64,000 bases of DNA, from contig OZ024830.1 in NCBI GenBank assembly GCA_964016985.1, positions 64,501,690 to 64,565,689 on the forward strand, given 5' to 3'. A model generated the notes under the pieces. It did not search any database. It had not been told where the DNA came from and saw only the letters and a program-made list of their open reading frames with translations. This document shows, piece after piece, positions 45,825 through 57,049 of the stretch. Origin of the DNA: Anodontia alba (Eukaryota > Mollusca > Bivalvia > Lucinida > Lucinidae). Every line of letters starts with the position of its first letter. Position 1 is the stretch's first letter. Both the position numbers and the translations under genes were made by a program.

Positions 45825-45970
45825 CTGCATGTGTACCCAGCGAAGCCTGCCTGTCCGCTTTGGATTCTTGCCTAACCACGGTGGCCTGCGAAGACTGACC
45901 GGACTGTGCGGGATGTGCAGGCTGATCTGAGTCATCACTTGGCGCATATGCAATCTTGAGGAAAAGCCCC
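45825..45970. repeat. Dispersed SINE-like repeat (GATCAG-CTGCGC family), diverged copy 4
   Basis: It contains 'gcgaagcctgcctgtccgc', 'gaagactgaccggactgtgc' and 'tgtgcaggctgatctgag', in a rearranged, diverged form. Confidence 0.4.
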
Positions 45971-46049
45971 GGCTCAAATTATAATATACTGAAAAGTGAG
46001 AAAAAAAACCCTTACACACCAGCATAATCTTCGGTATCTTTTAGTAATT

Positions 46050-46275
46050 AAAGGGGCTGGAAACATTTGATGCATTTTCCGCCAGTTTTCACAAGGAAGA
46101 TAAATTTTGAAACATCTTGTTTGATTTCCAGCGCATACACCAGATATCTCTGTGACTACTCTAGAAGGAAAGAATTCCCTTGGGAGCAAATTCTTTCCTT
46201 TTAGAGTAGTCAGAAAGGACAAAAACAATTTGACAGAGTTTCCTCCCTTGAAAGTGTATCAAATCCTTTTTGAGA
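46050..46275 (+). repeat. Dispersed repeat family R2, full-length copy
   Basis: It begins 'aaaggggctggaaac' and ends 'ttgacagagtttcctccc', 'ttgaaagtgtatcaaatcc'. The centre is a hairpin CTACTCTAGAAGGAAAGAAT / ATTCTTTCCTTTTAGAGTAG (46157-46210). Confidence 0.75.
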
Positions 46276-46280
46276 GTTCG

Positions 46281-47689
46281 CAAAGACCCCAATCAAAAAA
46301 TTATATTATCGTTGTATGAAATCCTAATCATTCTCGTAATCTGAGCCTTTGTGTATAAGATAAGGGTCACGCTAAATCCTAATGTGAATATGAGTGTATG
46401 ATTTTCAAAGGAATATGTTACAGTGGTAATGTCGAGATTCAAATTTATTGATAATCCTTTCAATAAAAGACTTAAGAAATATACCTGTATGAATGTACAT
46501 AGCATCACTGGTTATCTTTAGATTATGAAGTATTCACTTGCGTGACTTGATGACCGTATCTGTACGAAATAGTATTTCATTACGATTATTCCCTTTATTT
46601 TTGTTCCCTAGACAATACGTGTTTCAGTGTTTCAGCTTACAAATTCACTGGGCTAATAGTGCAGTCTATTCTGTAATGAATTAGTAAACTGTGTCACGTA
46701 AAAAGGACTATGCAGACAGTTTTTACTTTTGTGTTCAGAGGAATATATACTGAGAGGCAAAAATAAGTATACAGGTAACTATTTTTTTAAATGTCACCGA
46801 AATTTTACATATGTACATAAATTATTGATATCATAGTTAAGAACAATCATTTACGCATTATTTGCAACAATTTTCTAGGAAATTCTATCAAAGTGCAAGG
46901 AAATGGCATTTACGGAAACGAATAAGGTGTCTAAATCAACATTTGCGTATGAGTAGCTTCCCTTTAAAGTGCATTTTGGACAAAGAAACTCACATTTATA
47001 CAATTATATTGCATTCAGTCGACAGAATGACAAAAATGCTGTAAAGACATGTTTTAACTTTAAATGCATAACAGAGTACGCTGTCAAATTTCTATACAAA
47101 GGACATAACGTTTTTGACATTTTCGTTCCTCTTCTGACGGAATGCACTGAATTTCTATGGGACATTAATTGACATTGTTCTGTTAAATAAACGGTTTTAG
47201 GAGATTTCATCTGTATGTGGTACAAGGAGGCTAAGCCAAACAACACTTTTTCGAAAACTTCAAGTGAAAACGACCAACGCCACTTCAGATATAGACTCTT
47301 TAAATTCCCTATATTTTTCATTCAAAGGGAGATCATTTGAGACGGAAAGAAATTCAAATTCAGCTTGACGTCATTTGATGACATTTTCGAATTAAATAAC
47401 GTTGTAGTTTTACTCACAGACATTTGTGCAAGACATTTATGAAAAGGAAAATGACATTTGTTTTATACAAGGCGAGTTATGACTGGAAATGTTGTTTTAA
47501 ATTAAGGGCTCATTGCGAAAGAATTACCTTTGTGATTTTTAAAGACTGGCGTTTGACAAAAATGACCATGAAAACATTTAAACGGAAAAAGTACAACACG
47601 AGCCGATACTCAAAACTCGAAACTCTATACTTTTTATTGCCTTTGAGTATACACTAATGCAAGTCTGTTTTTGCCTCCCTGAAAAGGGG
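46281..47689. other. Intergenic stretch, nothing recognised
   Basis: AT-rich sequence with open frames up to 105 codons on either strand, none with a recognisable domain. 'tatatactgagaggcaaaaa' at about 46744 vaguely resembles the Tc1 terminus but has no partner. Confidence 0.4.
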
Positions 47690-47890
47690 TCTATTCTAAA
47701 AGAAAAGAATTTCCTCTCCTAGGGGAAAAAGGAGTCTACTCTAAAAGGAAAGAAAAGGGGTCTACTCTAAAGAGAATGTGAATGTAAAGGGTCTTCCCTA
47801 AAAGGAAAGAATTTGTCCCCATGGGGACAGCATTTTCGTGTCGAAGGGGAGCAAATTCTTGCCTTTTAGAGTGGACCTCTTTCTAGAAGC
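47690..47890. repeat. Dispersed repeat R2 core, reiterated
   Basis: 'ggggtctactctaaaaggaaagaa'-type blocks occur four times head to tail, then the inverse 'gagcaaattcttgccttttagagtggacc'. Confidence 0.65.
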
Positions 47891-49587
47891 CGATTGGGTT
47901 TTCTGAATACAGGGAACAAATATTTCACTCCATTAACTAGACTATGCAATCTGGACCCTTCCCCTAAAATATATAGTGACAGCCAGGCTATTCGCGGGGT
48001 GGATGGATGTGGGGGGTCTAATTTTTCGCAATATTTCTGTTCTTAAAGCTAAATTCAATATGTTTGCTAATGTTATGAGCCACTTGCACTGTAATAAATC
48101 TATATTATTAGGCATAGACACCAGATCTTCGTCATTTTCCTCTGTTTTACATAGTAATACTGCTAATACTACAAAGAAAACACATGTTGCATAGACATGT
48201 TAATATAATGTTTCCAGTAGAGCTCCATAATGACTCTTTTCTTTTTCAGGATTAAAATTTCTTTTCAGGGTATGACTTAGCTTCTCAACTATTGTTTTAT
48301 TATAAAGACCAGACTTAGCACAGCAATACAGATTACTGTGCTTTCAACATCTTTCAGAAAGACGGTTTTTGCTTAGTTCTTTATACAGAAGAAGTAGATT
48401 TGCAAACTTTTGTCATGATTTAATGCAAAACCATTTGTCGTAACTACCTATGCGTAAAAAGTGTTATTTTAGTCATTAGTGTTTAAAAATCAAATATTTT
48501 CACTTTTTTCCATAGTAAAAATGAATGCAAATTATGCAGAAATCTGTAGGGTAGATAACTTGTAGGCAGAGTTTCAACAAGTTCGGCTTGTTCATTTTTT
48601 CTGAAATTTTCACAATATTGTTGTGTAACATCAATAATTCAAATTCAGCAAAGAATTGTAAAAAATGTTTTCTCAGAAAAAAAAATCCAAACAATCACTT
48701 TATTAAAGGAATTGCATAGGTCAGACCAATTTTTGGCCGTAAATTTAATTTTAGGGTAAATATTTGAGAACAAAACACTGAAACAGAAAAGACAAATGGT
48801 GTCTGATATGGTCAATCCGAACAAAATATTTCCATGTAAAAAAAAAATGCCAAGCAAAAAACGTCTTTCCGAGTGATGTCGAAAGGACAGTAGTTAAAAG
48901 ACATAACCGTCGTCAACATTTTCTGGGACAGTTTGAAAGCTCAATCTAGCAACCCCTAAATCAGCACTTATCAATAACTGAAATTTTGAATAATTCATCA
49001 AATCTATTTTGGCTCTATCAAACACAAACAGAAACATATATTGTTTTGAAAGAATTATGAAATTACACAATATATTTTTTTCTTTGCATTAGATAAATAA
49101 TAAGCCTCCATTCGTATTTTACCAGCCAAATGTAGGCTGCCTTACATAATATAAAATACATAAACTACCCCGGGCTCCCTGTCCTTTTCTATACTATTTA
49201 CTAGGGCTGACACAACTGGTTCTCTGGTTCCCTGTGCCCTGCAGAAAAGCGTACAGAAAGTCGCAAAAGTTGTCTTCCTTGTAAAATGGCGCAAAAATCT
49301 ACCCAATTGTATTAAGTCCCCACTCGCATCTTATTCGACGCGTTTCATATTATATGAGGGCTGGAAGAACATAGTGAGAGTCGATATAAATCATTTATAT
49401 TGCAAAACATAATATGAAGTATTAATCTAATAATATACAATAGCTCAGATTCATGTCGTGTAATATGTTACCATGGAAACCGCCCAATAATAACAACGCA
49501 TGGTTTTGCATAAACGAACTGTCTTTATTTCTTGCAAAAACGAACTGTCTTTGTTACAAGTATAGTTTTATCACTATGAACTGAATT
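47891..49587. other. Intergenic stretch, nothing recognised
   Basis: AT-rich sequence with no convincing frame. A short duplicate 'acgaactgtctttrtt' lies near 49516 and 49540. Confidence 0.4.
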
Positions 49588-50470
49588 AATGGGACTTGAT
49601 ACATTTGGTTGATTAGCTGCCATTTGTACAAGGGAGACAACTTTTGTGACTTCCTGTTTGCTTTCCTGCACAGCAAGCCCCTTCTGAAAATAGGTCTACT
49701 TTAAAAGGAAACGATTTGCTCCCATTGGATGGGGTTACAAGGGGGGCGGTTGAGTGGTGCGAAGCTGTAAAGGTATCAGCAATGGAGTGTCCCGCTGTAA
49801 AGGTATCAGCAATGGAGTGTCCCGCTGTAAAGGTATCAGCAATGGAGTGTCCCGCTGTAAAGGTATCAGCAAAGAAGTGTCCCGCTGTAAAAGTATCCGC
49901 AATGGAATGTCCCGCTGTAAGGGTATCAGCAATGGAGTGTCCCGCTGTCAAGTATCAGCAGTGGAGTGTCGCGCTGTTAAGTATTAGCAATGGAGTGTCC
50001 CGCTGTAAAGTATCAGCAATGGAGTGTCCCGTTGTAAAGTATCAGCAATGGGGTGTCCCGCTGTAAAGTATCAGCAATGGAGTGTCATGCTGTAAAGTAT
50101 CAGCAATGGAGTATTCCGCTGTAAAGGTATCAGCGATGGAGTGTCCCGCTGTAAAGGTATCAGCGATGGAGTGTCCCGCTGTAAAGTATCAGCAATGGAG
50201 TGTCCCGCTGTAAAGGTATCAGCAATGGAGTGTCCCGCTAAGTATCAGCAATGGAGTTTCCCGCTAATGTGATTTAAAGGGACTGGATACACTTGATAGA
50301 CTATCCGCCATTTGTTTTACAAGGGAGACAACTTTTGTGACTTTCTATTTACTTTCCTGCACACAACAGAAAGGGATTATTCTAAAAGTAAATATTTTGC
50401 TCCCCTTAGGAGTAGATTCCTTTCCAGAAGGACGCAAAAACAAATTTGACTGAGTTACCCCCACTCTCAC
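49588..50470 (+). repeat. Dispersed repeat R2 pair bracketing a minisatellite
   Basis: R2 5' blocks ('gggacttgatacatttggttg', 'caagggagacaacttttgtgac', 'gtttgctttcctgcac') occur at 49588-49740. They occur again at 50277-50400 ('gggactggatacacttgatag', 'caagggagacaacttttgtgac'). Confidence 0.8.
49760..50270 (+). repeat. Minisatellite, 29-30-bp unit, about 17 copies
   Basis: The unit is CCCGCTGTAAAGGTATCAGC followed by AATGGAGTGT. Early copies have GGTATC (30 bp) and later copies have GTATC (29 bp). Frames VKVSAMECPA and its antisense stay open only over the 30-bp copies. It is not a protein-coding gene in my judgement. Confidence 0.95.
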
Positions 50471-50689
50471 CCCACGAAAATGTATTTATGAACATAGTGC
50501 CTAAGAGAAGCTAAATTTCCGAAGTCCGAAATATGCAAGACTAGACCTGAAACAATTGGTCACTTTGCATGATTTTAAAGATTACTATGATATACAAAAC
50601 AAGGTTTTATTTATCTCCTAAGTCTGCATTCATGCCGACGTGTTCTGAGAGCGTTACATGGAGTATTGATACTGAGAGTTACGAGAGTA

Positions 50690-51860
50690 GCCATGGTATC
50701 CGATACTTGCCATAGACTAACAACTGGGAAATGCTTGAACAAATCAATTGAAATGAAACTTAGCAGCAGTCTTCTTTCGATGAAGCAAATGTCCTTGGGT
50801 GACTCACTACTATTGTTATGCTTTTTTTTTCATGACTCAAGTAGTTGTTTGACATAGCAACCGAAAATGTTGAAACGAAAAAAAAAAATAGTAAAATAAA
50901 ACCCCTCCAAAACTGTTGAAATATTTAGATAAACCTTAAAGAAACCGTTCCTTCGGTAGTTCTCAACCACAGTTATTTTTATTACATTCCCTTCACAGTT
51001 TGTTTCACATGTCAAGCAATAGTTGCAATAGTCTTTAGACCTAGAATAGGAAAATGTTTAGATATTCAAAAGGCGTATTCTCAGCCTCTGAATAGCAGTC
51101 AGAGACCTAGAATGGGAAAATGTTTAAATGACATCTCTTTCTAAGCCTTTGTATGGATTTGAATGAAACTTAGCAGCAATACTCCTTGGGTAAATTTCTA
51201 CAAAGGTGTTTTATGTGTGCTGCTCATATCGATGGCTTGCCATGGCAACCAAAATTTGCCATAATGGCAAGACATTATGGGAAATGATTAGATGGCAGCT
51301 TCTCCAAAATTGCTGAACTAGTTTGAATGATGACTCCGCAATTTTGTTTTTTGTGACAGCGATTAAATTGGGTTGGTTGTTTTGCCACCAAATGTGTTTC
51401 AAGCTAAACAATTATTTAAATGTCTCCTTACAGTTGCTGAACAGATTTGGATGGAACTTTACAGGAAAAAGTTTCCTTGGTTGTCGTCTGCCGAAATTAT
51501 GTTTTATTGCAGCCATCTTAACGGATTGGTTGCCAAGGTAATACATAGTTGCCATAGACTTAAAATGGGAATAAGTTAAAATAACACCACTGAATCACTT
51601 TGAATTCAACTTAGCAGTTAACTTCTTTATGTGGTAATCTACTATTCATATATTCTATAGTAGGCGCTTTTATGAATCAGCTGCCATGACAACCGAAGTT
51701 GCTATGGACTAATATGGGAAAATGGTTAAATGACATAATATCCAAAACTACTCTAACTGCTTTGAATGAAACATAACAGAGCCTCTTGTTACTTTTATCA
51801 TTTTGAATATTATAGGATATACCCGTCGGAACCACATCTCAAAAACTGCTGAAGAGAATC
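50690..51860 (+). repeat. Highly diverged tandem array, roughly 150-200-bp units
   Basis: 'tagac(c/t)tagaatgggaaaatgttta', 'gaatgaaacttagcag' and 'ttgccatggcaacc' blocks recur near 50711, 51040, 51110, 51165, 51240, 51553 and 51700. The open frames inside are not conserved between units. Confidence 0.7.
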
Positions 51861-52239
51861 AAATGGAATTTACACTGCCACAGAACTTCACTATTTTAGG
51901 TGTTAAAAGTTATTGGTGGCTATAAAAAATCTCCTCGTGCATAGCTTTAAATATGAACTTACCCGATCAGTTGAGACTTCTGGTTACAGTTCTCTGTTTG
52001 GATCGGACAGGGTCAAATTTACTATAGTTACTATTTTCATGCCTTTTTGGGTCGCTAAGGTCATTTTTGTTTATTTGGAAAGGTAGCTGGGGCTAAGAGG
52101 CATGAGCAGTGTTACAATGTTTGCGTAACACTGTTGTTCATGAACAGGCACAATAAAACCACGTCTGCTATTTTCGTAAGAAAGTAGAAAATATCTAACA
52201 AGTGTTCCTGATTTGATTGCCTTACTGTATGCCTATCTC

Positions 52240-52350
52240 CTACAGAAAATGGGTCTACCTTATAAGGAAGAATTTACCCTCTCTTGGACCCCTTTTTCAG
52301 AAGAGGACCAAATATATTTTGACAGAGTTGACTCCCTTGAGAATGTACCA
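52240..52350 (+). repeat. Dispersed repeat R2, 3' half
   Basis: 'aaaatgggtctaccttataagg', 'ttcagaagaggaccaaata' and 'ttgacagagttgactcccttga' follow the family order. Confidence 0.55.
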
Positions 52351-52771
52351 ATTGCCTTTGAATTTGATTCTTTGTTTTTCAGATTTAAAGAGGACAAGTG
52401 AAACAACTTGAATAGAAATCCCTAATAGGCGTGAAACACAATTGTGGATTTCCCATTTCTGGAAACAGTTCGGTGTCATTTCAGAGACAGCATCACAAAT
52501 GCCTACTTTCGCAGCAGGAAAGTTATGCGTTAAAACTATTTAGAAAATGAATGGTTGTTACAAGCATATGTTTTGAAACGTGACAGCCCACACAGTGAAA
52601 GGGATTTATTTTACCAGAATCAGAAGATCTTAAGTTGGAATCTATTTATTATACTTATTGCTGAACTTGAATTACAGCTATGCTCAAATGTTCAGATTGA
52701 TATTCGAATGTTTGATAGAACTTTTGTTCCTGAAAGTCAGTTGTAATATTCGGTGTAATTTCCTCGTAATA

Positions 52772-52810
<39 letters not shown>

Positions 52811-53028
52811 TGAAATTATTCGTTGTGGAAAGATATGCCGCAGACAGATTACATATAATATTTACCAGTTTTAAAAATAACATTACAATTTGACTCATAA
52901 CAAGACATTCTACTGTACAATATATAAATGTAGTGCTTTAGACAGGATAATTTACTCTTAACAGGGAGGTAAATTTAATTCTTCCTAGAACATTGGGAAA
53001 TAAGTATTTCTAATGCCACAGATGAAAA
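52351..53028. promoter_or_regulatory. Upstream region of the GPCR gene: poly-T tract and weak TATA-like site
   Basis: A T-run lies at about 52776-52809. TATATAAAT at 52921-52929 lies about 100 bp upstream of the GPCR start codon and could be a TATA box. Alternatively 'tttactcttaacag' ending at about 52964 could be a splice acceptor of a 5' UTR intron. Neither can be decided from sequence alone. Confidence 0.25.
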
Positions 53029-54438
53029 ATGCATAGTTTGGACTCCATAAATACTACAAACACTGACAATACGACAGGGATTCCTGCTCCAGGAAACTGG
53101 AGTCAGCCAATCTCCGTGGTGATTCTATCAATGACGTATGTAGGATTTAATCTCCTCACCAGTATGTCTACAAATTGTTTACTCATAATAATTATCAACT
53201 ACTCTCCAAGTCTGAAGACGCCAGCAAACAGTCATCTTACAAACATTTGTGCCAATAATCTCGTTCTCTGCCTTTGTATGGCAATCTCAATGGTATCTAT
53301 GATTGCACCAATTGACTTTGATGATAAAATTAATATTTTAACAGGTTTTCATGTGTTTCTCATCACAAACTGCTTGCTGCAGTATCTGGGGACGTTTGCG
53401 TCAATCGGACATTACCGCTCTCGGATCATCCGCTCGCCCTCAATGCCAACCGTGCTGAGACGTCAAATTATAGCCCGCAGCCTCACCAGCTCCTGGGTGG
53501 TCTCCCTTATCATGAGTTTGATGGTATGTCTTTGCCACGTGGAGGATGATGTGTACGCGTGTTTGACGTTAAACCCTTTCAAACGAACATTCATTTTATG
53601 CCCTTTTGTGAAGGTTTCTGTGAAACGTGTCACAGTGATGTCGTTAAGTGTTCTCGTGTTTTTTATTATTATGGTTATTATTGTCACCGCCTACATCCGG
53701 GTTTTCAAAGCTCTGCGGCAAGGCGGTCCATTTGGAAGAAACCGGATATTACCGGTGTCAAGGTCATTTAGTATACCATCTGAACCTGGTGACACGACTA
53801 CGCAAATTGCGTGTATACACACGGAGAACGGTCACGTCATAGATACGGATAAACACATGTACGTGGTGACAGGTCGTGAAACTTTCAAGGAATCAGAACG
53901 GATTGTTCACTTTCAAAAAAATGATCACATTAATGTATTATCATTTGAGGATATTTTAGCGCTTGAAAATCCCATTCTGGCAACACAGCTACGTAGACAG
54001 ATTTTACAGAAGCGCCCTCTACAGCTGACTCGAAGCAACACCAGTAATACTTCAGTCAAATCAAAGGGACTCGAATTTACTGACATATCTGCCAGTGGTG
54101 ATTTGCAAAGGTATCAAAACCATAAAAACAAGTCAGCTTTGAAAAATCATTTCTTAAAGCGTGATCGTGTAGGATTCAAAAGTGCCACCAAAAATAGTAT
54201 TGTTATGCTTATCGCTTTTCTCGTTTGCTCACTGCCAATGTTTGTCTGTCTGTTTCCCAGCGTTTTGCTTCACATAAAACAAAACCATCGTGTGCTTTTA
54301 TTATTGTTTACAGAGCTGGCATTTTATTTGAATGCCCCTTTATATCCATTGTGGTATTTAATTCACAACAGCCGAGTGAGAACATGTTTAAATCGGGTCC
54401 TAGAAACCTTTCTTATAAAGCTCAATTTTCGAAGATAG
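53029..54438 (+). CDS. Orphan rhodopsin-class G-protein-coupled receptor, intronless
   Basis: 469 residues with seven hydrophobic helices, predicted at the plasma membrane: about 29-57, 68-93, 104-127, 150-170, 202-224, 386-412 and 420-444. The N-terminus has sequons NTT (8), NTT (14) and NWS (23). The third intracellular loop is long (about 225-385), rich in Ser, Thr and basic residues. Class A landmarks are present but altered. TM2 'TPANSHLTN' aligns with the usual TPTN..LVN block, but the conserved Asp is Asn77. The TM3 DRY is HYR (128-130). TM6 has CSLP (400-403) instead of CWxP. TM7 has NAPLY (435-439) instead of NPxxY. The usual Cys at the top of TM3 is not seen. An in-frame stop (TGA 53023-53025) precedes the ATG, supporting this start. 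Ligand and G protein are not inferable. An AATAAA lies at 54522, inside a MITE starting 19 bp after the stop codon. Confidence 0.88.
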   Translation: MHSLDSINTTNTDNTTGIPAPGNWSQPISVVILSMTYVGFNLLTSMSTNCLLIIIINYSPSLKTPANSHLTNICANNLVLCLCMAISMVSMIAPIDFDDKINILTGFHVFLITNCLLQYLGTFASIGHYRSRIIRSPSMPTVLRRQIIARSLTSSWVVSLIMSLMVCLCHVEDDVYACLTLNPFKRTFILCPFVKVSVKRVTVMSLSVLVFFIIMVIIVTAYIRVFKALRQGGPFGRNRILPVSRSFSIPSEPGDTTTQIACIHTENGHVIDTDKHMYVVTGRETFKESERIVHFQKNDHINVLSFEDILALENPILATQLRRQILQKRPLQLTRSNTSNTSVKSKGLEFTDISASGDLQRYQNHKNKSALKNHFLKRDRVGFKSATKNSIVMLIAFLVCSLPMFVCLFPSVLLHIKQNHRVLLLLFTELAFYLNAPLYPLWYLIHNSRVRTCLNRVLETFLIKLNFRR

Positions 54439-54456
54439 TGTTTACCATGTTTACCC

Positions 54457-55216
54457 AGGCCCCGAGGTTATAAAACTTTTTTTTCATGCTTAAATCAGCT
54501 GAGCACGGAATTTTCTCTGGTAATAAATATGAAAATGCCAATCATAGTTGGCATTTTCATATTTATTAGCAGAGAAATTCTCATGTTCAGCTTTGTTTAG
54601 CAAAAAGGACTTTGCAATTAAAGGGGAACGCAACCCTAATATAAACTATATTTCACAACAAAGAGCTTAACAAACCGTAAATATTGATACAAGTTTGATC
54701 AAAATTTGTCAAGAAATAACAAATTTATTATTGTTTGAAGGATTTAACATAGCCGACATTTGCGCCGCCTTTTTGAATATTAAATAAGATTTCAAGAATT
54801 TTTAAACTTTAAAAAATGTGCATTATTATTTATAACCAATGCATTTGTTTTTAGAAAATAAGTTGCTAACTATTTTTGGAAAACATGTTAAAAAACATTA
54901 AGACAAAATATCTAACTATATGCTGTTTATTTCAGTTATGCATATTTAATTAGGGCTGTGTGACATCACTAAGCCTAAAAATGGCGGCCTCCATGACAGT
55001 TGCTCTTCAAATATTTAAACTCCAATAACTTTCTTCTTTGCTGGTCGATTTTGGTCAAACCTGTATCAAACTTTTGGCTTGGAAAGTCCTATCCTGATAG
55101 GAACACCCTTTTTTATATTGCCTTTCCTTTTTAATAGTAATTTGAGATTGATAAGCAGGACAAACTTCATGCTCAGCTGAGTTAAGCATGAACAAAGCTT
55201 TATGACCTCGGGGCCT
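54457..55216. mobile_element. 760-bp foldback MITE directly 3' of the GPCR
   Basis: The ends AGGCCCCGAGGTTATAAA and (inverted) TTTATGACCTCGGGGCCT match, followed on each side by a paired 'catgcttaa(a/c)tcagctgagca'. A second palindrome lies inside: AATAAATATGAAAATGCCAA / TTGGCATTTTCATATTTATT (about 54522-54574). It extends outward with TTTTCTCTGG / AGCAGAGAAA. The interior 54620-55150 is AT-rich and unremarkable. Confidence 0.85.
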
Positions 55217-55275
55217 TAGTATTTAGACAGGCAAACAGTGTTAACCTGGATCAAAATTTAGTAAGTCAGAATAGT

Positions 55276-55490
55276 AAACCCTTTCGACTTTGCAGACCGA
55301 GAAAGTTTGTTTTGCAAACAGTGTAGATCCAGGTGAAACAGATCATAATGAGACGTCTCGTCTGGATCCACACAGTTCGCCATTCTGATCCTGATTTATG
55401 ACTAGCATCCCTATTTTACACACTGGACATATCCAAATTCTAAAATGGAAGTCCACTCCAGAAACTCAGGAGTGAAAGGGTTAAGATAAA
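55276..55490. mobile_element. MITE with TAAACCCTTTC...GTGAAAGGGTTAA ends holding the short hairpin
   Basis: The inverted ends are at about 55276 and 55475-55486. The internal GCAAACAGTGTAGATCCAGG...GGATCCACACAGTTCGC hairpin is at 55315-55382. Confidence 0.65.
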
Positions 55491-55569
55491 GGCGGTACAG
55501 TCGTGTACAATAAAACATTTTGTATTTGTTGTTGTTACTTTAGCCTTTGCCACTCCCTGGGCAGGGTCA

Positions 55570-55722
55570 GCAGGCGACAAACTAAGAATTTCTTTCTTGT
55601 TTTTCCTCAGACAATAGGCTTTGACATTTCGTGCAAAGTGTCTCCTTAGGAGACTATCTGCATGAAATGCCAAAGCCTATTTTCTGGGAAAAACAAGAAA
55701 TCAATTTCAAACTGTCGTCTGC
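55570..55722. mobile_element. GCAGGCGAC/GTCGTCTGC MITE
   Basis: Near-perfect inverted ends. AATAGGCTTTGACATTTCGTG pairs with CATGAAATGCCAAAGCCTATT around TGTCTCCTTAGGAGACTAT. Confidence 0.8.
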
Positions 55723-55839
55723 TGAAAATTTTACCCAGCATGTTAAGTGTTAACGGTTGTTGTCCAATGAAATTATGCAATGTCAAAGCCCTTTAATATT
55801 TATGGAAGCACCCTAGTGCCAGGTGAAAAAAAATATTTA

Positions 55840-56426
55840 AGTCCTACGTAGGAGATAATAAGTCCTACGTAGGAGTTAGTAACTCCTACGTAGGAGATAA
55901 TAAGTCCTACGTAGGAGATAGTAATTCCTCCTACACGTAGGAGATAGTAACTCCTACGTAGGAGATAATAAGTCCTACGTAGGAGATAGTAAGTCCTACG
56001 TAGGAGTTAGTAAGTCCTACGTAGGAGTTAGTAAGTCCTACGTAGGAGATACTAAGTCCTACGTAGTAGATAATAAGTCCTACGTAGGTGATAATAAGTC
56101 CTACGTAGGAGATAGTAACTCCTACGTAGGAGAAAGTATGCCCTACGTAGGAAATAAGTCCTACGTAGGAGATAGTAACTCCTACGTAGGAGATAGTAAC
56201 TCCTACGTAGGAGATAGTAAGTCCTACGTAGGAGTTAGTAACTCCTACGGAGGAGATAATAAGTCCTACGAAGGAGATACTAAGTCCTACGTAGGAGTTA
56301 GTAACTCTTACGTAGGAGATAATAAGTCATAGGTAGGAAATAGTACGTAGGAGATAAGAAGTAATACGTAGGAGATAGTAACTCCTACGTAGGAGATAAT
56401 AAGTCATACGTGGGAGATAGTATTTA
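55840..56426 (+). repeat. Satellite block 1: 21-bp unit with CTCCTACGTAGGAG palindrome
   Basis: About 27 units by length, mostly 21 bp. The 12-14-bp core is fully self-complementary. The 7-residue YVGDSNS-type open frame is a consequence of the period, since the antisense blocks read in similar ways. Confidence 0.95.
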
Positions 56427-56539
56427 GTTATAGAAAATTCAATGCGATTTTGAAATGAAGATCAATAGTTTAACCTAAGAAAACAAAACAAATTGTTTAA
56501 TTAAAAAAGAAATATATTTAGTGAATGATAATTCAGGAA

Positions 56540-56925
56540 AACCAACAAGTTGTCGTCTGCAGAATTAGCCCAGAGAGTGGTAAAGGTTAAGGGATCAAAT
56601 ATCCCCCCCCCCCCCGCCCACAACATACACACACACACAAGAAAGGGTTTGACATTTCATGCAAATTGTCTCTGTTGGAAACAATTTGCATGGCATGTCA
56701 AATCCTATTTTCTGGGTAAAATAAGACAAATATCACCAATTTATCGTCTGCTGAATTAGCCCAGAGAGTGGTAAAGGTTAAGGGTTAAACTATTTTACCC
56801 CAAATATTGGTTTGACCGTTCATGCGAACTGTCTCTATTGGAGACAATTTGCATGATATGTCAAAGCCTACTTTTTGGGGAAAATTAAGAGTATCATCAG
56901 TTTGTCCTTGATGCTTAAATGTTAC
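56540..56925 (+). repeat. Three partial GTCGTCTGC MITE ends in tandem
   Basis: 'gtcgtctgcagaattagcccagagagtggtaaaggtta' occurs at about 56549 and, with one change, at about 56742. A third diverged end is at about 56905. Each is preceded by the typical TTGACATTTCATGCAAATTGTCTC palindromic centre. A C-run (56604-56617) interrupts the first spacer. Confidence 0.75.
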
Positions 56926-57049
56926 CTTACAATCATTTTTTCAGTTAATCAATCAAACGAGAAATTTTATTGATCTGACAGATTAAAGAATTGCAGTGAC
57001 CTGTCTCAGATACAGGATACTTGTGTCAGATTATGGAAAAAGGAGATCG

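Noticed and set aside
46744..46775. Third Tc1 terminus ('tatatactgagaggcaaaaa')
   Set aside because: Only a loose match, with no inverted partner within 2 kb and no transposase remnant.
49613..50066. Ten-residue repeat proteins (VKVSAMECPA and antisense ADTFTAGHSI)
   Set aside because: They arise from the 30-bp minisatellite and vanish where the unit becomes 29 bp.
56138..56332. Repetitive protein YVGDSNSYVGDSKS... (also 59732-60025)
   Set aside because: It is the translation of a 21-bp palindromic satellite. A similar frame appears on the opposite strand and in the inverted arrays.
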